Source: Megalonaias nervosa (lineage: Eukaryota; Mollusca; Bivalvia; Unionida; Unionidae). Taken from it: DNA of 64,000 nt. The notes beneath the pieces are model-generated. The model saw only the letters and a list, made by a program, of their open reading frames with translations, was not told the origin of the DNA and searched no databases. Numbering within the stretch: the first letter of the stretch is position 1; each line of letters begins with the position of its first letter. Positions 13,750-27,884 of this stretch are shown in pieces. The DNA is taken from the NCBI GenBank assembly GCA_016617855.1, contig JAECUM010093560.1:62001-126000 (forward strand), given 5' to 3'. A program made the position numbers and the translations under genes.

Positions 13750-16700
13750 TGAAACAAAATTTTGTTAGTGTACAAGACCGTATTTATTCAGGATGGTTTT
13801 TATTTGTAGCTTTTGCAAAGAGAAATAAGACTCTATTCAGTTACCTGACGCTTGTGATAATCCTCATGTATTGCGACCCTACTATATTCCATTATCAATA
13901 AACACCACTAAATCAACAATTCATTTTTGTTTTAATTACGATATACATTGTCACAACAACCACATGGCCAGTATATAGTATAGGTATATATACGAATCAG
14001 TTTAATGGAGTCCATGATTTTCAAATTTGCAATAGAAAATGACATGGTTTTTATATTTTATGTTTGTATGACTATAATGAAACAATAAGTCTAGTTGACC
14101 AGTGGTCTGTGGTCTTCACTTTAGCATGTACTGAGATGTAATTTTTGTTGGACAAGAAAACATCAAAGGGCTTCTGAACTCATTTTAATATGCAAGTGGT
14201 GTTTTGTTACGGTGACGGACTTAATGAGGAGAACTAATGAATGATAATATTTAAAGGGATGTTCTGTGAAGTCCTTTGTCCGTTTGTTAATAAACACCAG
14301 TAGATATTGTAATGACAATAAGAGAGCTTATGCATCAATCGTATTTTCTCACCAACAATTATTAATTTTTGTAAAAACAAAATGGCAATATGGTATTTTT
14401 GATCTTTTTGCAAACGTAAATCTTCTTAGTAGAAATTTTATGTCCAATAATTTAATGGATTTTTTGAAAAATATAAAGTGATATGTACGAAAAATTATGA
14501 TAGATTTAAATAATTATTATTTTCATAACTGGATTGTGTACGAAAAATTAAAGGGTACAAAAACTACATGAAATACGGTAGGTTGTGTTCTTACAATACT
14601 ATATAAGCCAGCTTAATAAACTGATATGATGTTAAGTTACATTTATAACTGGTTGAATGATATTAGACCCACTTTGTCCTTTTGTATTGGGTAATGTCAT
14701 CCAAGAGCACAAACCTATGAAATAAAATACTGTAGTTTCACTTTCTTTTGTGGCGTCACATTTTTTTGTTTATTTTGTAGTTCTTCTGAATGGTGAGTTT
14801 AAAGACCCAATGAAATATGAATCACATGTGATGCAGACCCTCCTTTTTTTTCCTTACAGTTGCTTTTCTAATGATCAACAAGGCTAGGCTATTTGATAAT
14901 TCAACTTCATTAATGTAATAAAATGTTGTGTTTTTTTATTTATTCATTTTAAAAACTTTTTTAAAAAAAGGAAAGCTTTTTATTTTCTTTCAGTGCATAT
15001 GTATGTGCGCATTATTTGGATGTTGTCAGTTTCACCTGCTGCCTTAAATCTATATAAGGAAGGAGAGAAGTAAAGAAAGAATATAAATTATTTGAATAAT
15101 AGTATTACTGACAGTTAAATGATGATGAGTTGAGCTATAAAATTTAGATTTAATGCTTATTTATATTAATCCTTCATTAATGGTACACTGCTGTTAAAAT
15201 TAATGGCATGAAAAAATGTTGCAGTTATTTTATTCTCTACAAGTCTTTGTGATTTATTATTTAACTACAACTGCAGTCCATCTGAATTACTGGTCAAAAA
15301 TTTTCTTGTTAAAATGTAAGCTCACGCGTAACTGATTTTCTGACAGAAAATTTGTCAGTGAAGCTACCTGGTACACACAAACATCCAGTCTCTCAGACAG
15401 TTTTTCCAGGGGGATCAAACTTGAATATTATCACTCATATTGTCGAAACATACTGATCGTGCAACTTCATGGACAGTGGTGTAAGTAAAGGTCATATATG
15501 GACATGCTTTATTAAACAATAGGCTTGGTGTTTTTGGCTTGTTTGGTTCAGTTTGAGGTTGAGAGCCTGGACAAATGCACCTTGCAAAAGATTAATCTTG
15601 ACAATTGTTTTATTTTGTTTATACTGTTGTTAGGATTGTTTTAGCTGTTCAAGAGACCAACCTTTGTTTCGTCATACTTTTGTTGTTTTTTTTGCTTTCT
15701 TTTTTTGGTCTTTCTAGAGGTTAATTCATAAAATTAAAATACATATTAATATGTAGCCTTTGACATGCAAATCCACAAATTTAAGTACTAATGAAATAGT
15801 GCCCCCCCTTCCATAAAATGTGAAAATGTATACACACAAAAATAAATGAAAGCACATTAAGGTGCAGTGGCAGAACTAATAATGTAAATAAATTTCCTGA
15901 GGTATATGCCATTACCCATTGTTAGAAGGCTGGGCTTTTGTTGATAGGCTGTACAGTGAGGGACCATTATCTTTTAACTCTTCTGGTGATAGATCAGGCA
16001 GCATATGGTATGGTCTATTGTCCACCATCCATCCATCTCTTAGCACTAATTTGTCATCACTACTACAAAACTGCTTTCTAGGATTGCTATGGAACCATAT
16101 ATACACATTCCTCCCAAGGTCTTCCTGGTCCTAAATGAAAATATTACAGCTTGTACATCCAATTGGCCACCACAGTGGCCATCTTGAAAATCTTGTAATG
16201 GCTACTACCCCTGATTGGATCATCATATCAACATGGGATTTTCACCAGAAGATTTCTTGTGATGTCTTGATGGTCCTTAATGAAGATGGTTCCAATCTGA
16301 CAGCCAGTATATCCAATACAGCTGCTAATTTCAAAATGTTGTTGATACTGAAGAATATCAGAGATGGTTTAAACATTCAGCAGGTAAAAGAAAGAAATGG
16401 TCTTATCTTGAATTCCAGGAAATGTTTTCAGTTAGTGGAATGTCAGTCCTGTTGATGGACTGTGAGTGTCTGTTTCTGAGTTTATCTTTATGGGCACATT
16501 TGTGTAAATTGTTTTCCTTTTTCAGTTCATAATTTCACAACCCCTTTGGATTGTTTAAATTTAATTTTGGATCTTTTCCTCTGCGATAGACCCATGTTTA
16601 AATGAAGCCCTACAGTCATGTACATGGCAGGGCCACTGTGGCCAGGATTAGAGATTGTGATGTTACTTCTTGTTGCAATTTCCCTGTTTTAAAACTTCAT

Positions 16701-18455
16701 AGCCATTGCTGTTTTTCTCTTTTATTTCTTTACCAGAAATATTGGGTCTTCTTCCAGCTTACACCACTCCCTCAATAACTTGTGCCCAGGTAACTTGCGA
16801 ACCCACTTATAATGCGGGATCAGGCGTGGATCCTATTTTTTTAAACCAGAAAATACCCCCCAAAAAATTGATCCCTATTGAACTTGAAGAAAATCGTGAT
16901 CAAAGTTGCAAACTGAAATGTTGATATAATGCTCTTTTTATGGTGGAAAGCAGTAGATAGGACCTGGAAATTTTAATCAACATTTTGAAATTATCAGCTT
17001 TTAATAAGAAGTCATATAATTGGTTACATTTTCTTTCCAAAAAACATTCTTAGTATACAGTAATTAAATACATTCAAGGAAATTTCGATCAATGAAAATG
17101 TCACTTATGCCAAGTGTAGTCAGTACATTAATATTTAAGTGCCAATTAAATAATTTTGTTAAGTAAAATTTGTTTTAATTTTGTCTTTTAGTTCCTCTTA
17201 AGTGTAATCATCATAAATGCAATGTGTGTTTAAATGTAAAATGTGTCAGCTATGTCCGCAGGCATTTCTCTGAGAACCCAGATAAGTCCCAACCGTGTTT
17301 TGATAACTGACTCGCGGAAGTATATATTGTATTGTTGCACTGAAATAAAAGCTGGCCTCCTTTGTATTATCATGTTATGTCTTTTGAATCAAATAAAGGA
17401 GGTGGGATAAAAGAAAAGTTAAAAGGCACACAAATCCATCCTACTTGAAATCTAGCAGCCCCGGTCATATGTCGGGTTGAACACACTTCAGTTGATCAAT
17501 TGAACGCTGTTATAAATGTTATTGTGTATGTAATATAAACTACTTTAATTTAACTGACTCATTCATAATTGTGATCAAAGATAGCAAAGCAAGCAAACGA
17601 AATGAATACTTCGCAAAATAAAGAGCTTGGTTTCACAGATATAGACCATTGTGGGCAAGCGAGTTTCAGAGAATTCCTGTATTGGCACTTAGAGATATCC
17701 TCAAGGATGATAAGAAGTTTCACTATTACTTCCAATGAAATCATGACATCAATAGTATACTAACTGAACAATACAAAATTTGAGTTCGACCTACACGATT
17801 GTCTCATGAAATAGATGTCGCTAGTTTTTGAAAAAAAGGAATCTTGTTTGGTGGTGTATCAACAGTTAGTCTAGTTCCCTGCTACTCCAACTCCTGACTT
17901 GGCCGTATACTATTAAATAACACATCAGGAACCAGCCTAATCAACCAAACACAAAACAGTGATGTAATACACAGATGTTTCGCGTACATGTAATGATTGT
18001 TGAAACCAGTTGGAACGATCTTTCACATGTTGGACATTTTGAAAATACATGTTATTTATACAGAATAAGGAACAACTTCATTAGAAAAGGCATGTTAGTA
18101 ACAATTATTATCAACGTGATTGTAAAATGAGGATTCAGTCATTAAACAGCCCAGTTCCCTTACTCCCCCCCCCCCGCGCGGTTTTCTCGAGGTATAGCCT
18201 AAGAGGATTTTTTCAATATTTGGAAGTCCCTAAGTAACTCGCGCCCTCGCTTATAGTGCGATATATGTTTGTGGGCCCCATTGTGCGCGAGTTATCGAGG
18301 GAGAGGTGTATTTGATTCATATTTAGATAATCATTCATCAAATCCCTTTTAGAACATATACATTTTATTGAATCTGTTACGTCAGATTTCACAGCCACCC
18401 TTTTCATATCTTTGTACTTGCAGAATCTTTTGCTTTCTTAAAAGTGTGTGTGTGG

Positions 18456-18502
<47 letters not shown>

Positions 18503-20710
18503 AACATTATTAAGTACTCCTTTTTTCTGCCAATGCATAAAAGAATTTGGATGTTAAGCATATCAAGTTTGACTTGTTAATGTAACAGGTTTAATGGTGT
18601 ATTGTATTTATGAAAAGATTTACTCTGTAATTTTGCAAGAGGTTGTGTGTGTGAGCACATGTTTGTGTTGGAGGAAAAGTAACTGGTGTTGAATATATTG
18701 ATTTTTATTATATTATTGATGAAAGAATAATAAGACTATATGATTTTTTTCTTACAGTGTATCAAAAGTTGGGGTAATCCTTGAATCAGTTTTGCGGATC
18801 AAGAACCAGTTTCAAGAAGATCGCAAGAAGGCATCACTAAACTTTAATGAGGAGCAGATTCATAAATATGATAAGTAAGTGGATATTCATTTCATCTGAA
18901 ATAAAGATTACAGTATATTACAAGATGTTTTTTTACAGCTTTCAGCTTCTTGTCAGGCCATGGACAACATATAAACATTATTTGATCATCAGTGACAGAA
19001 AGCACAGTGGCAACAGTTTTGTCTGTTAAGGGTCTATGTTGAAGATTGCATTCAAGTATTTGCTAGACAGATACTGTTCGGGTACATTTACAATATTGTT
19101 TAGAGGTCATGGTGAGATGCTGCATTCAGTTGAATCATTGTGGATTGTATTTTATTTCACACTATTTTTATAGAAAAGGTGATTATGAATAATATCATCC
19201 ACTAATTGCAAATACCATTGCCTTTTTGTTATTCTTTTGTGATTCATTTTATATGCTTTCATTTCATACAACATTATATTACATTAAAAGTGTGTAATTC
19301 ATCTTTTGTTCATGACACTAACATAGTTTATAATAATAACCTCCAACCATCATCCAATTGTTATCAACTATTGCGAATCCTTCTTAAAGATCAGTCATTC
19401 TATAACTTTAAATTAATCAATGCATAATTAAAAAGAGAGTTTGGTTCTTCGTTTTAAGTCTGTAAATATGGCGCCATCATTTTTGGCAGCTGCAAGAATC
19501 AAGCCAGGTCAGATCAGTGATACTGGACACAACTAGTCACTTTTTTCCCCCTGCCTTTTCCTGACAAGCAGGGGACATAATATTCATATTTCTGTCCATC
19601 CATCACACTTCTGTTTCTGTTTTAAAACTTTAAAACCATTTGCGATTTAGGATGAAATTTTGTATAATTATAATATCATCATTAAATTTAGAAGGTGTGG
19701 CACTTGCCACTTGGGGTTCCTATCTTCAAGGTCAGAGCTCAATATTTGAAGTTTTCCACAAACTGTCATTTCCACTCTTTGACTGTCAAATTGTTTGAAA
19801 TTCAGGTATAAAACTTGTTCAGATACATTAGCAGGTGCGTGATGCACTACATTGGAAATCCTATTTTCAAGGTCACAGGTCAGTGTTTGAACTGTCACAC
19901 TTTTTCTGTTCTGTAACTTAGAAGCTGTTTGAAATTTAGGGGTGTAATTTGATCATTATCAGGTGTGTTACATGCCAAATTAGGGATCATCTCAAGGTCA
20001 AGGTCACAACTCAGTATTTTAAGTTTTCCATCATACTTTCCTTTTTGCTTATTAACTTTAGAGGTTCTTGGTAGAAGAAGCTTAATATACATGTATGTCA
20101 TCACTAGATTGTTTGTCAGGAACCATATTGGGAGTCCTAATATCAAGGTCAAAGTCACAGCTCAGTATTTTAAGTTTTTCATCACACTTTCCTTCTTCCC
20201 TACAACTTTAGAGTCATTTCAGGTGAAGGAATGAAACTTGGTACACTCAGATAAACTCAGTAATAGTGAGGTCAGTATCAACTGGGTTTTAAATTCATGG
20301 TCAAGGTCATGAATCAGTACTTGAAGCTTTTCATCACACTTTCCATTACACTTCGTAACTATGTATGATAGTTTTCCAGATAGCTCCAGAATTCTGTCTG
20401 TGATCAATGGATCTGCTTTGTGCAGTGAAGTTACCTATATATATATATGTATGTATGTATGTATGTACACACACAGAGAGATACTTCCCATTCCAATCTA
20501 TTATCCAACAAGGTTCTATGACACATAAAGGTAAAAGTCAACGATCAATGGCAGGTTTTGTCTAATCTCTAATTAATGACACTGTATAAGATAAAGTTAG
20601 GAAAAGGTTCCAGATTTGGCATTATGGAACAATCTCATCTCTCTATAACTTTAAAGCCATTTTAAATTAAGAATTAAAGTTGGTATTGTAAATCATTACT
20701 AGGAAAGTAT

Positions 20711-20756
<46 letters not shown>

Positions 20757-23700
20757 CTTATTTCAAAGTCACAGTTCATTGTTTCACATTTTTGATCCTA
20801 CTTTGTTTTCTGCTCTTTAATATATAATCCTTTTAAGAACAAGAGATGAACTTATATCTGTACATCATCACTTGAAGTTGTCCTCAAGGTCAAGATCATT
20901 CATCAGTATGTTAGGTTTCAGTCATACTGTCTGCTCTGTTTTTATAGCTTAAGAGCTGTTTAAGGTATGTGGATTACTTGTCTTGCTGATAATGATCATA
21001 GCAAGTGCGTTCAGCTTCATTATCACTGGTGGATTATTGCTGCCTGAAAGATCTTGATGGGATGTTAGGCAGTATTGTTGGTATTTCTAGTCCATGATAT
21101 ATCATGCTTACATAAACTTTCAGAATCATTTCTTTTCTTTCTTAAAAAAATCAGAAACAAGTTAGTAGAGATGTGTACACAGCTCAGGTCCCTGTTCATG
21201 GATCACTGTCATTCAAATGCCAGAAAGCAGTTTGAGGAGTTCCAGAACTGGCATAGGTAGGTTTTAGAGTTACCTTTCAGTAATTAATACACTTCATTAG
21301 CTGGTGTTGACAGAGTCCCACTATAGTTGTGCAGCACACATTAGACTATTATTACGGAAACAAAAGTAGTCTTATCAGTTCAGTATAGCTCTTTTCTTGA
21401 AAATGAAATATTATTGCCTTTGGTTGAGAACTTTATTTTCTAACCTTTAGACATGATCCCTGATAACATTATTATTTAAATCTTAATAAAAGCACAGAAA
21501 ATTAAACTGATTGTCTCAAAATTTTCCAGCAAAGGACTTCCTGCTAATAAAACAGATTTTTGATTGTTTGAAGAATAACATGAGTTCATGTAGTCATGTC
21601 AGCACTGGCCTTGGCATCCTGTCCCTCATGGTTAAAGTTTTGAAACAGTTATTTTTTATGTCTATATCTCCTTTTTATTCATCATTGGTGTGTGGATTTT
21701 GGTTGGAATAATTGTCAGTATTTATAGGTTAGTGCATTTGTATGGGAAAATATAAACGAGTTTTTCTGAGCAATACTGCATAACATTGGAGTGAAGTATT
21801 ACTCAGAAAAAACAAGTTCATATTTTCCCATATAAATGTAGCAACCTTTTTATTATATGCTCATTTTGCTTCGGACTTTATTTACTTTGTGAGTAATTAG
21901 GTAAAATTTACACATCGATAAATACCCAACCATGATCATTTAATCCTATAGTAACAGTATTAATGTACACATAGCACCGCCCAGGGACCTTTGAATGTGG
22001 TAGCCTATCACACTCTCAGTTATTCATTTAAAAAATAAATCTCATATTGGTCTACTGAAAATTGAAATTTAGTGTCATATTGTCAAAGATAATGCAGTGA
22101 AACAACTTCCAGTTGCTCTTAAATGGAGGGATTTTGTTTTTCTATCAATCCAAATAAATTCTGCTTTTCTAGTTGTGATGGAGTGGATTTATTAGCTGGG
22201 TCAGTTCTGTAGGATGTACATGTGACTGGACATACTGTCCTTGATGCAGCTGCACATACATTTCTGTTCTGTCATTGATTGTTTTGAATCAGAAGTTTGG
22301 AAAAAATATGAATTCTTTTAATTCAGAATCCTGAAAGACAGACAGGATTAAATATTGATTGCTTTGGAATATCACATTCATGTTGGAAATGCCAAAACAA
22401 TTTTGCAGTGTGGGTCTATTCTTGGAGCCCATGTAATTCTCATTAGCAGAAATAACTAAAATGTACATTTTTAGGAAATTCAAGATGTAAAAATGGTTTA
22501 TTTATTGCCATTGTTACTACCATCCAAAGATGACATGTATATGTTGTGTCACTTACATACTCTTTGTTGGAGGGATCTCAGCTATTTACATCACATGTAT
22601 GACATGCATGGCTACTATAAATCCAGGAATTTTCACAAAAAGTAAAATGGGGAAAATTGCAAAGCAGTTGCGTTTTGGCAGCCCATTTCACCAGCAGAAT
22701 AAGTTTTTTTTCGTCATCTTGGCTTATTGGGTCCGATGCCAAACTCACTTTCATCAGCTGCATTTTCTTTTCCAAATTTAGTGTTTGGACTGACTTGTAA
22801 AATGGAATGTCTCTAAGTGAGATGAGATAAACCCTGGCCTTTATACACCTTTCTTTGCTATTTTAATGGATTATTGAGAGCACTGCTCACAGTCTGAACC
22901 ATTTGATTTGTGAAAAATAATGCACGATTCTGACAATAAAAAGTCAGTGGAGAAAAAAATGAGCATATAATAAATCAGTATATCATTCAAGAATATATCA
23001 CAGTTTAACTCAAAGTGTGGTTCTAGGGTCTTTAAATTAATATGCTGGGACTTAGTTCAGGTTAAAGTTTTAGAATAAATTCTCCTTTATATCTATATGA
23101 TCTTTATTTTCATTACATCATCAAATTGCAATGTGTATTTCTGTCAGGACTGTCACTTATTAAAATGATTACAGTGAATATGTTCCAACTTGACTAAAGG
23201 TGGGATGGATTGGGGTTAGGGAGGGAGGTAGAGTTCAAGAACTAGAACATATTTAGAGTTTTGAACCAAGGACTCTGCTGAGTATGGGACAAATTTCTGC
23301 TTAGTTATATGATTTTGAGACTCTTCATTGCATGATATTGGAACTTTATACATGGAAGTATTTGGAAACATTATGCTGCCATATTAAATTCTGTTTCTTT
23401 GATCTACTTTCCATGCTTAATTTTTGACATTATCTTAGTAACTGTCAGTTATATGGTTCTATGGTAATTTTGTTTTAAGAAAATATTAATAAATGTTACA
23501 GTCTTCAATGTAAGGATTAGATTGGCTTGGTTTGATGTTTTACAGCACATCATCTTAAATATGTTATTTAGTGCCAAGGCAGTTGGAGTAAAGTTCTTGT
23601 CTATGGACACATCATGGCAGGCATCCAAGGCTTATCCATTAGTAGGAGTTTTGAAGCAACACCCTCTCAGTTTTGAGTCCAGCATGTTTAATACTGAACC

Positions 23701-26063
23701 ACAGTGGCTTCTGCCTCCATTAGTCACTTTATGTCATACAGGAAGGGGCAATAGGCCTATTCTATACCCCTGAGCTTGAAGAGAAGTCAAGAACTAGAGG
23801 ACAGCAGTAGTGGATTTATGCTAGGTTTGTGAATCCATGCTGTAAATCCACCATTAAAGTCTTCAGATCATTGAATTCAAGACATATCCCAAATGATAAT
23901 TATTATATATAAGCAGCAAAGAAGCCACTGCTGTTATCAGTTATTTTTTAAAGCATTATGTTAACCAGAACAAAAGAGCTGTGCATGAAATGATTAAAGT
24001 ATCGCTATTTTTGCCATACATGTGATTTCTAAAGCTGAGGTGTGTAGAGTTTTTGAGTATCTCTCGCTTTTCTTTAGAAATGAAAGATAAGTGCTTTTCC
24101 CATTCCCTGTTATGCATGAGGGAAAGACAGCTTTTTGTAACATTTGAGGCTCAGTAGGTCCTGCATGTAGCATGAACTTACACAATTACCTTGGTGATTG
24201 AGGCACAACAGATCCTTCAACCCTAGCAAGGTCATAGATTTACTAGGAAGCAAACAATTGACACTGGTTTCACTCAAAAACTAAAGTATCTATTTATTCA
24301 TTCAATATAACAAGAGGCTAATGGAAGGTAAGCTCCTACTCAGTCCAGTAGAAAACAATTAAGGGAAAAGAGATTTAAAATGGAATTTGACTATCATGAT
24401 GAACTAATATAAATTCTTATGCATGTCTTCTACCTTTTTTATATTTTTCAGGCAAGCATTGAAATGGAGAAAGTCGAGAGATGATATTGAGAAAGAAATG
24501 GTAAATTTATTTGAAAAGATGGAAGCATTCATTGGGCAATTAAATGAGGTAAGTTAACTGTGTCATCAAACAGTTGAAAATTATTTATATTATGTTCTTC
24601 ATCAACCATGTTGACTTTTCATTATTCTAAATTGTTTGTAAGTTCACAGGTGAAAGATAGCCATGCTACCTGTGTAAATTTTATGACATGTTAGACGTCA
24701 TGGAAGAGAAGACAGGCCAACACAAAATCCACTCTAATCTCATGGAAAACATTGATTTGATTTAACTGAAGGCTTTGACCCAGTATCCAAAATGGAATAT
24801 TCCATGGATTTTGATACGTCGGAATAATATGTGTTTTGAACCTATGTCTGGAGCTTCTTTGACTCTTACCTTTCCCACAAAACCTGCTTCCAAGTTGTTC
24901 TAGCCATAGTAGACAGAATCAGTGACATACACCCCTTGTCAACAATCTGTCAGCAGTTTTGCCAGAATTGTTAAGTTTAACTCAGAAAATCTCCTGCTTT
25001 AGATGCCAAGAATAGGGTCTCACTCCAAGGGAATCAGTCTTTCAGCGTGCAACCTCTTTCTTTTCTGGACACTTGGAGACTCCATACGGCATTGAAGTGG
25101 TACCTTATCAGAGGATGGAGATCTTACTTGTTCTTACCACGAAAAGGAGGAAAGGATGATATCTGAGCTGAAGCACTATCATCCTGGGTCTGTTGGGTTA
25201 TCCACTCATTTCATAAGTAACTAACCCAAAACCAAATGAATTGTTTGCACATATCAGGGTTATCCACTCGTCTCATAAGTAACTAACCCAAGACCAAATG
25301 AATTGTTTGCACTTATCAACTCATGGGGTTAGGATGATTGCCAGTAGCATCTGAGAATAACTGCACTGATAGGATGGAGGGTGGTTTATGGCATACTCCA
25401 GAGATACTCCCAGGACATGTAAATATGGGAATCATACAAAATTTTTATGAATTTGCACACTTAGAGAGCAGTGATATGCGAGAACTCCCACAAATGAAAA
25501 GTCGTGAATATGAAAATATACTCTGTGCATTATACAAGTTTATTTACCAGTGAGTGATTTTGAACCTGAAAATGATTTTGAATGAGTCTGATGCAGGATG
25601 GACAAAAACAGATGGCATTCAGGTCAAGCCCTCTTTCAGCAGTATTTGAAATGTAGGTAACGGCAGAATAGCAAGCCGAATTAAAATACAGACAATTTAA
25701 AAGTAGAGCGCAGTTTTCATTTTTCTCAAACAATTTAGCCCTATACAGCTTATAATAAATGTAATATCTAGCATGATGTTAAAAGTAATGATATTTATTT
25801 GATCAGAATATCTTAGTCTTAAAATGGACACTATGGCATTGATGGACTTAAAACCCTGATATAGCACTTTGGAGCAAATAAAAATGTGGCATAATAGTCA
25901 GCAAAGCACTGATTTGAGAAAGTGAAACTTTGGCAAAGCTAATGTTAGTGAAAAATGTTATTTTGGAGGAGAAGAATTCCAAAGACAATACCTATCAGCT
26001 GTGGAAAATTGTACATAACAACTATAAAGAACAGTTTCTCGACTTGTTCAAACTGGTTTAGCT

Positions 26064-26132
<69 letters not shown>

Positions 26133-27832
26133 CCTTCATACAGCAGATTGTGAAAGGGGGATTTCAGCTCAGAACAATATTTATACACACACATAAGGCA
26201 CAGATTAAGTACAGAAGCAATCAGAAGAATAATGTTTATACAACTAGATGTGACATCTGAAAAATTTTGATTTTAGTAGAGCTTTAACAGTGGAGCAGGA
26301 AGAAAGAGAGATAGATACTGAAGTGTTAGGTTAATATTTAACTACACATTTCATTCTCCCCCTCCTTTTTTTTCTACGCACCCCTTATTTTTGGGAGGGG
26401 GGGTACACCCATTTAGATAAAATCCTGGCAGCATCTCTAATTTTCTAGTTTTTACCTTGGAGACCTTCATCCTTTCACAGTTTCATCATCACATGGTTAC
26501 TCTTATTTTACTGGAGGGAAATTTTCTTCATTTATCATCTGTACATATCCATATTCTAAATTTTCTTCAGTTACCATCCATACATCTCCATATGCTAAAT
26601 TTTCTTCAGTTACCATCCATACATATCCATATGCTAAATTTTCTTCATTACCATCCATACATATCCATATGCTAAATTTTTGTCAGTTACCATCCATACA
26701 TATCCATATGCTAAATTTTCTTCAGTTACCATACATATCCATGTGTTTTCTTCAATTACCATCCATACATATCAACATGCTAACCATAGCCCATTATCTT
26801 AAATGTGATTCTAAGCTGCTTCATGTACTTAGGAAACCGGAGAGAGGTCAGCTCTGGAGTAAGGTGATGTAACTCTCTCCACCTCAGACCTGTTCTCTTT
26901 AGTATTAATATAACTCTCTCCACCTCTGACCTTTAAGTATTATGTTCAAGTTACGTGTTTGAAGAAAAAAACGATTTTGGAGTAAACTATGTATCTTTTA
27001 TAATACTTAGCCAATCTTGATACAGACACACCCATCCTAGCACCCCCACAATTACGTCTATGATATAATGTGCACATACACTCAAGCAGAAACTGAAGTA
27101 TGGATAGGGTTTGGCACCAATACATGATGAGAAAGTCTACTATCTCACAAATCCAGCCCTCCCAAGCTTGTTTCTAGTCCCAGAATTTGGTGAAGTCATT
27201 TGTTGACTTAGAAGTAAGATGAAGGTGTCCTCTCTGTGGGTAGAGGGACTGGCAACAAATCTCATCCATACTTCAGTTACTACAGGAGCAGATGTGCACA
27301 CTTATATCAGGGATGTAACAGCTGGGAGGCTTGGAAGGGTATGCCTGTATTTGGATTGAGTATATATTATTCAAGAAACATGTTTTGCTCCAAAAATCAG
27401 TGTCTATAATAAAGTATTCTTCATGCTAATTGAAGTATGTACCAGTGTCTGAGATGACAGTAGGGCCAGGTTAGTACAGTAGTTGGTTATGATCTGTGCT
27501 CCGTTGAATCCCAGTATCAACAGGTGTACAATGAGATGGGTGTCTATCCAAGTTTTGTGGTTTTCTAAGTAGTGAAACCTGTCCTAATAGTCACCTGAGT
27601 TCAGCCGTTACCTGGTTACAGTAACTATTCTAATCACCCCACCCCAGCAGATTTCCTTTTATAAATGTCATGTATTCAGTGGTCATCTGTCTTCCATGGC
27701 CAGCGGCCAGTTGTTTCTTAACCAAGCAGTAGTTTCACCCAGCCTTCTGCGGTCACTGGTGTGTATCAGCAGTAACCACTCCAGATATGCAAATTAATCT
27801 TCTTTTGTTTGATGAGCAAGGCATTGTATATA

Positions 27833-27884
<52 letters not shown>

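Larger units (their letters stand above)
9571..18757 (+). other. Intron D-E (9.2 kb), most repeat-rich intron
   Basis: GT-AG intron holding satellite fragments, two reverse SINE A copies, a satellite array with a truncated SINE B inside, a 1.4 kb TIR element and family X copy 2. In 10780-11180, 14580-16050 and 16310-16760 I see no gene or clear repeat. A TG/TA microsatellite lies at about 18448-18505. Confidence 0.8.
21257..24451 (+). other. Intron F-G
   Basis: GT-AG intron of 3.2 kb with a foldback hairpin, an inverted-repeat-bounded 1.1 kb segment and a SINE C copy. I see nothing recognisable in 22980-23520 and 23780-24450. Confidence 0.85.

Noticed and set aside
24700..25170. Possible retroelement coding remnant in intron G-H
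   Set aside because: Slightly coding-like composition, but I could not find any motif block to support a family.
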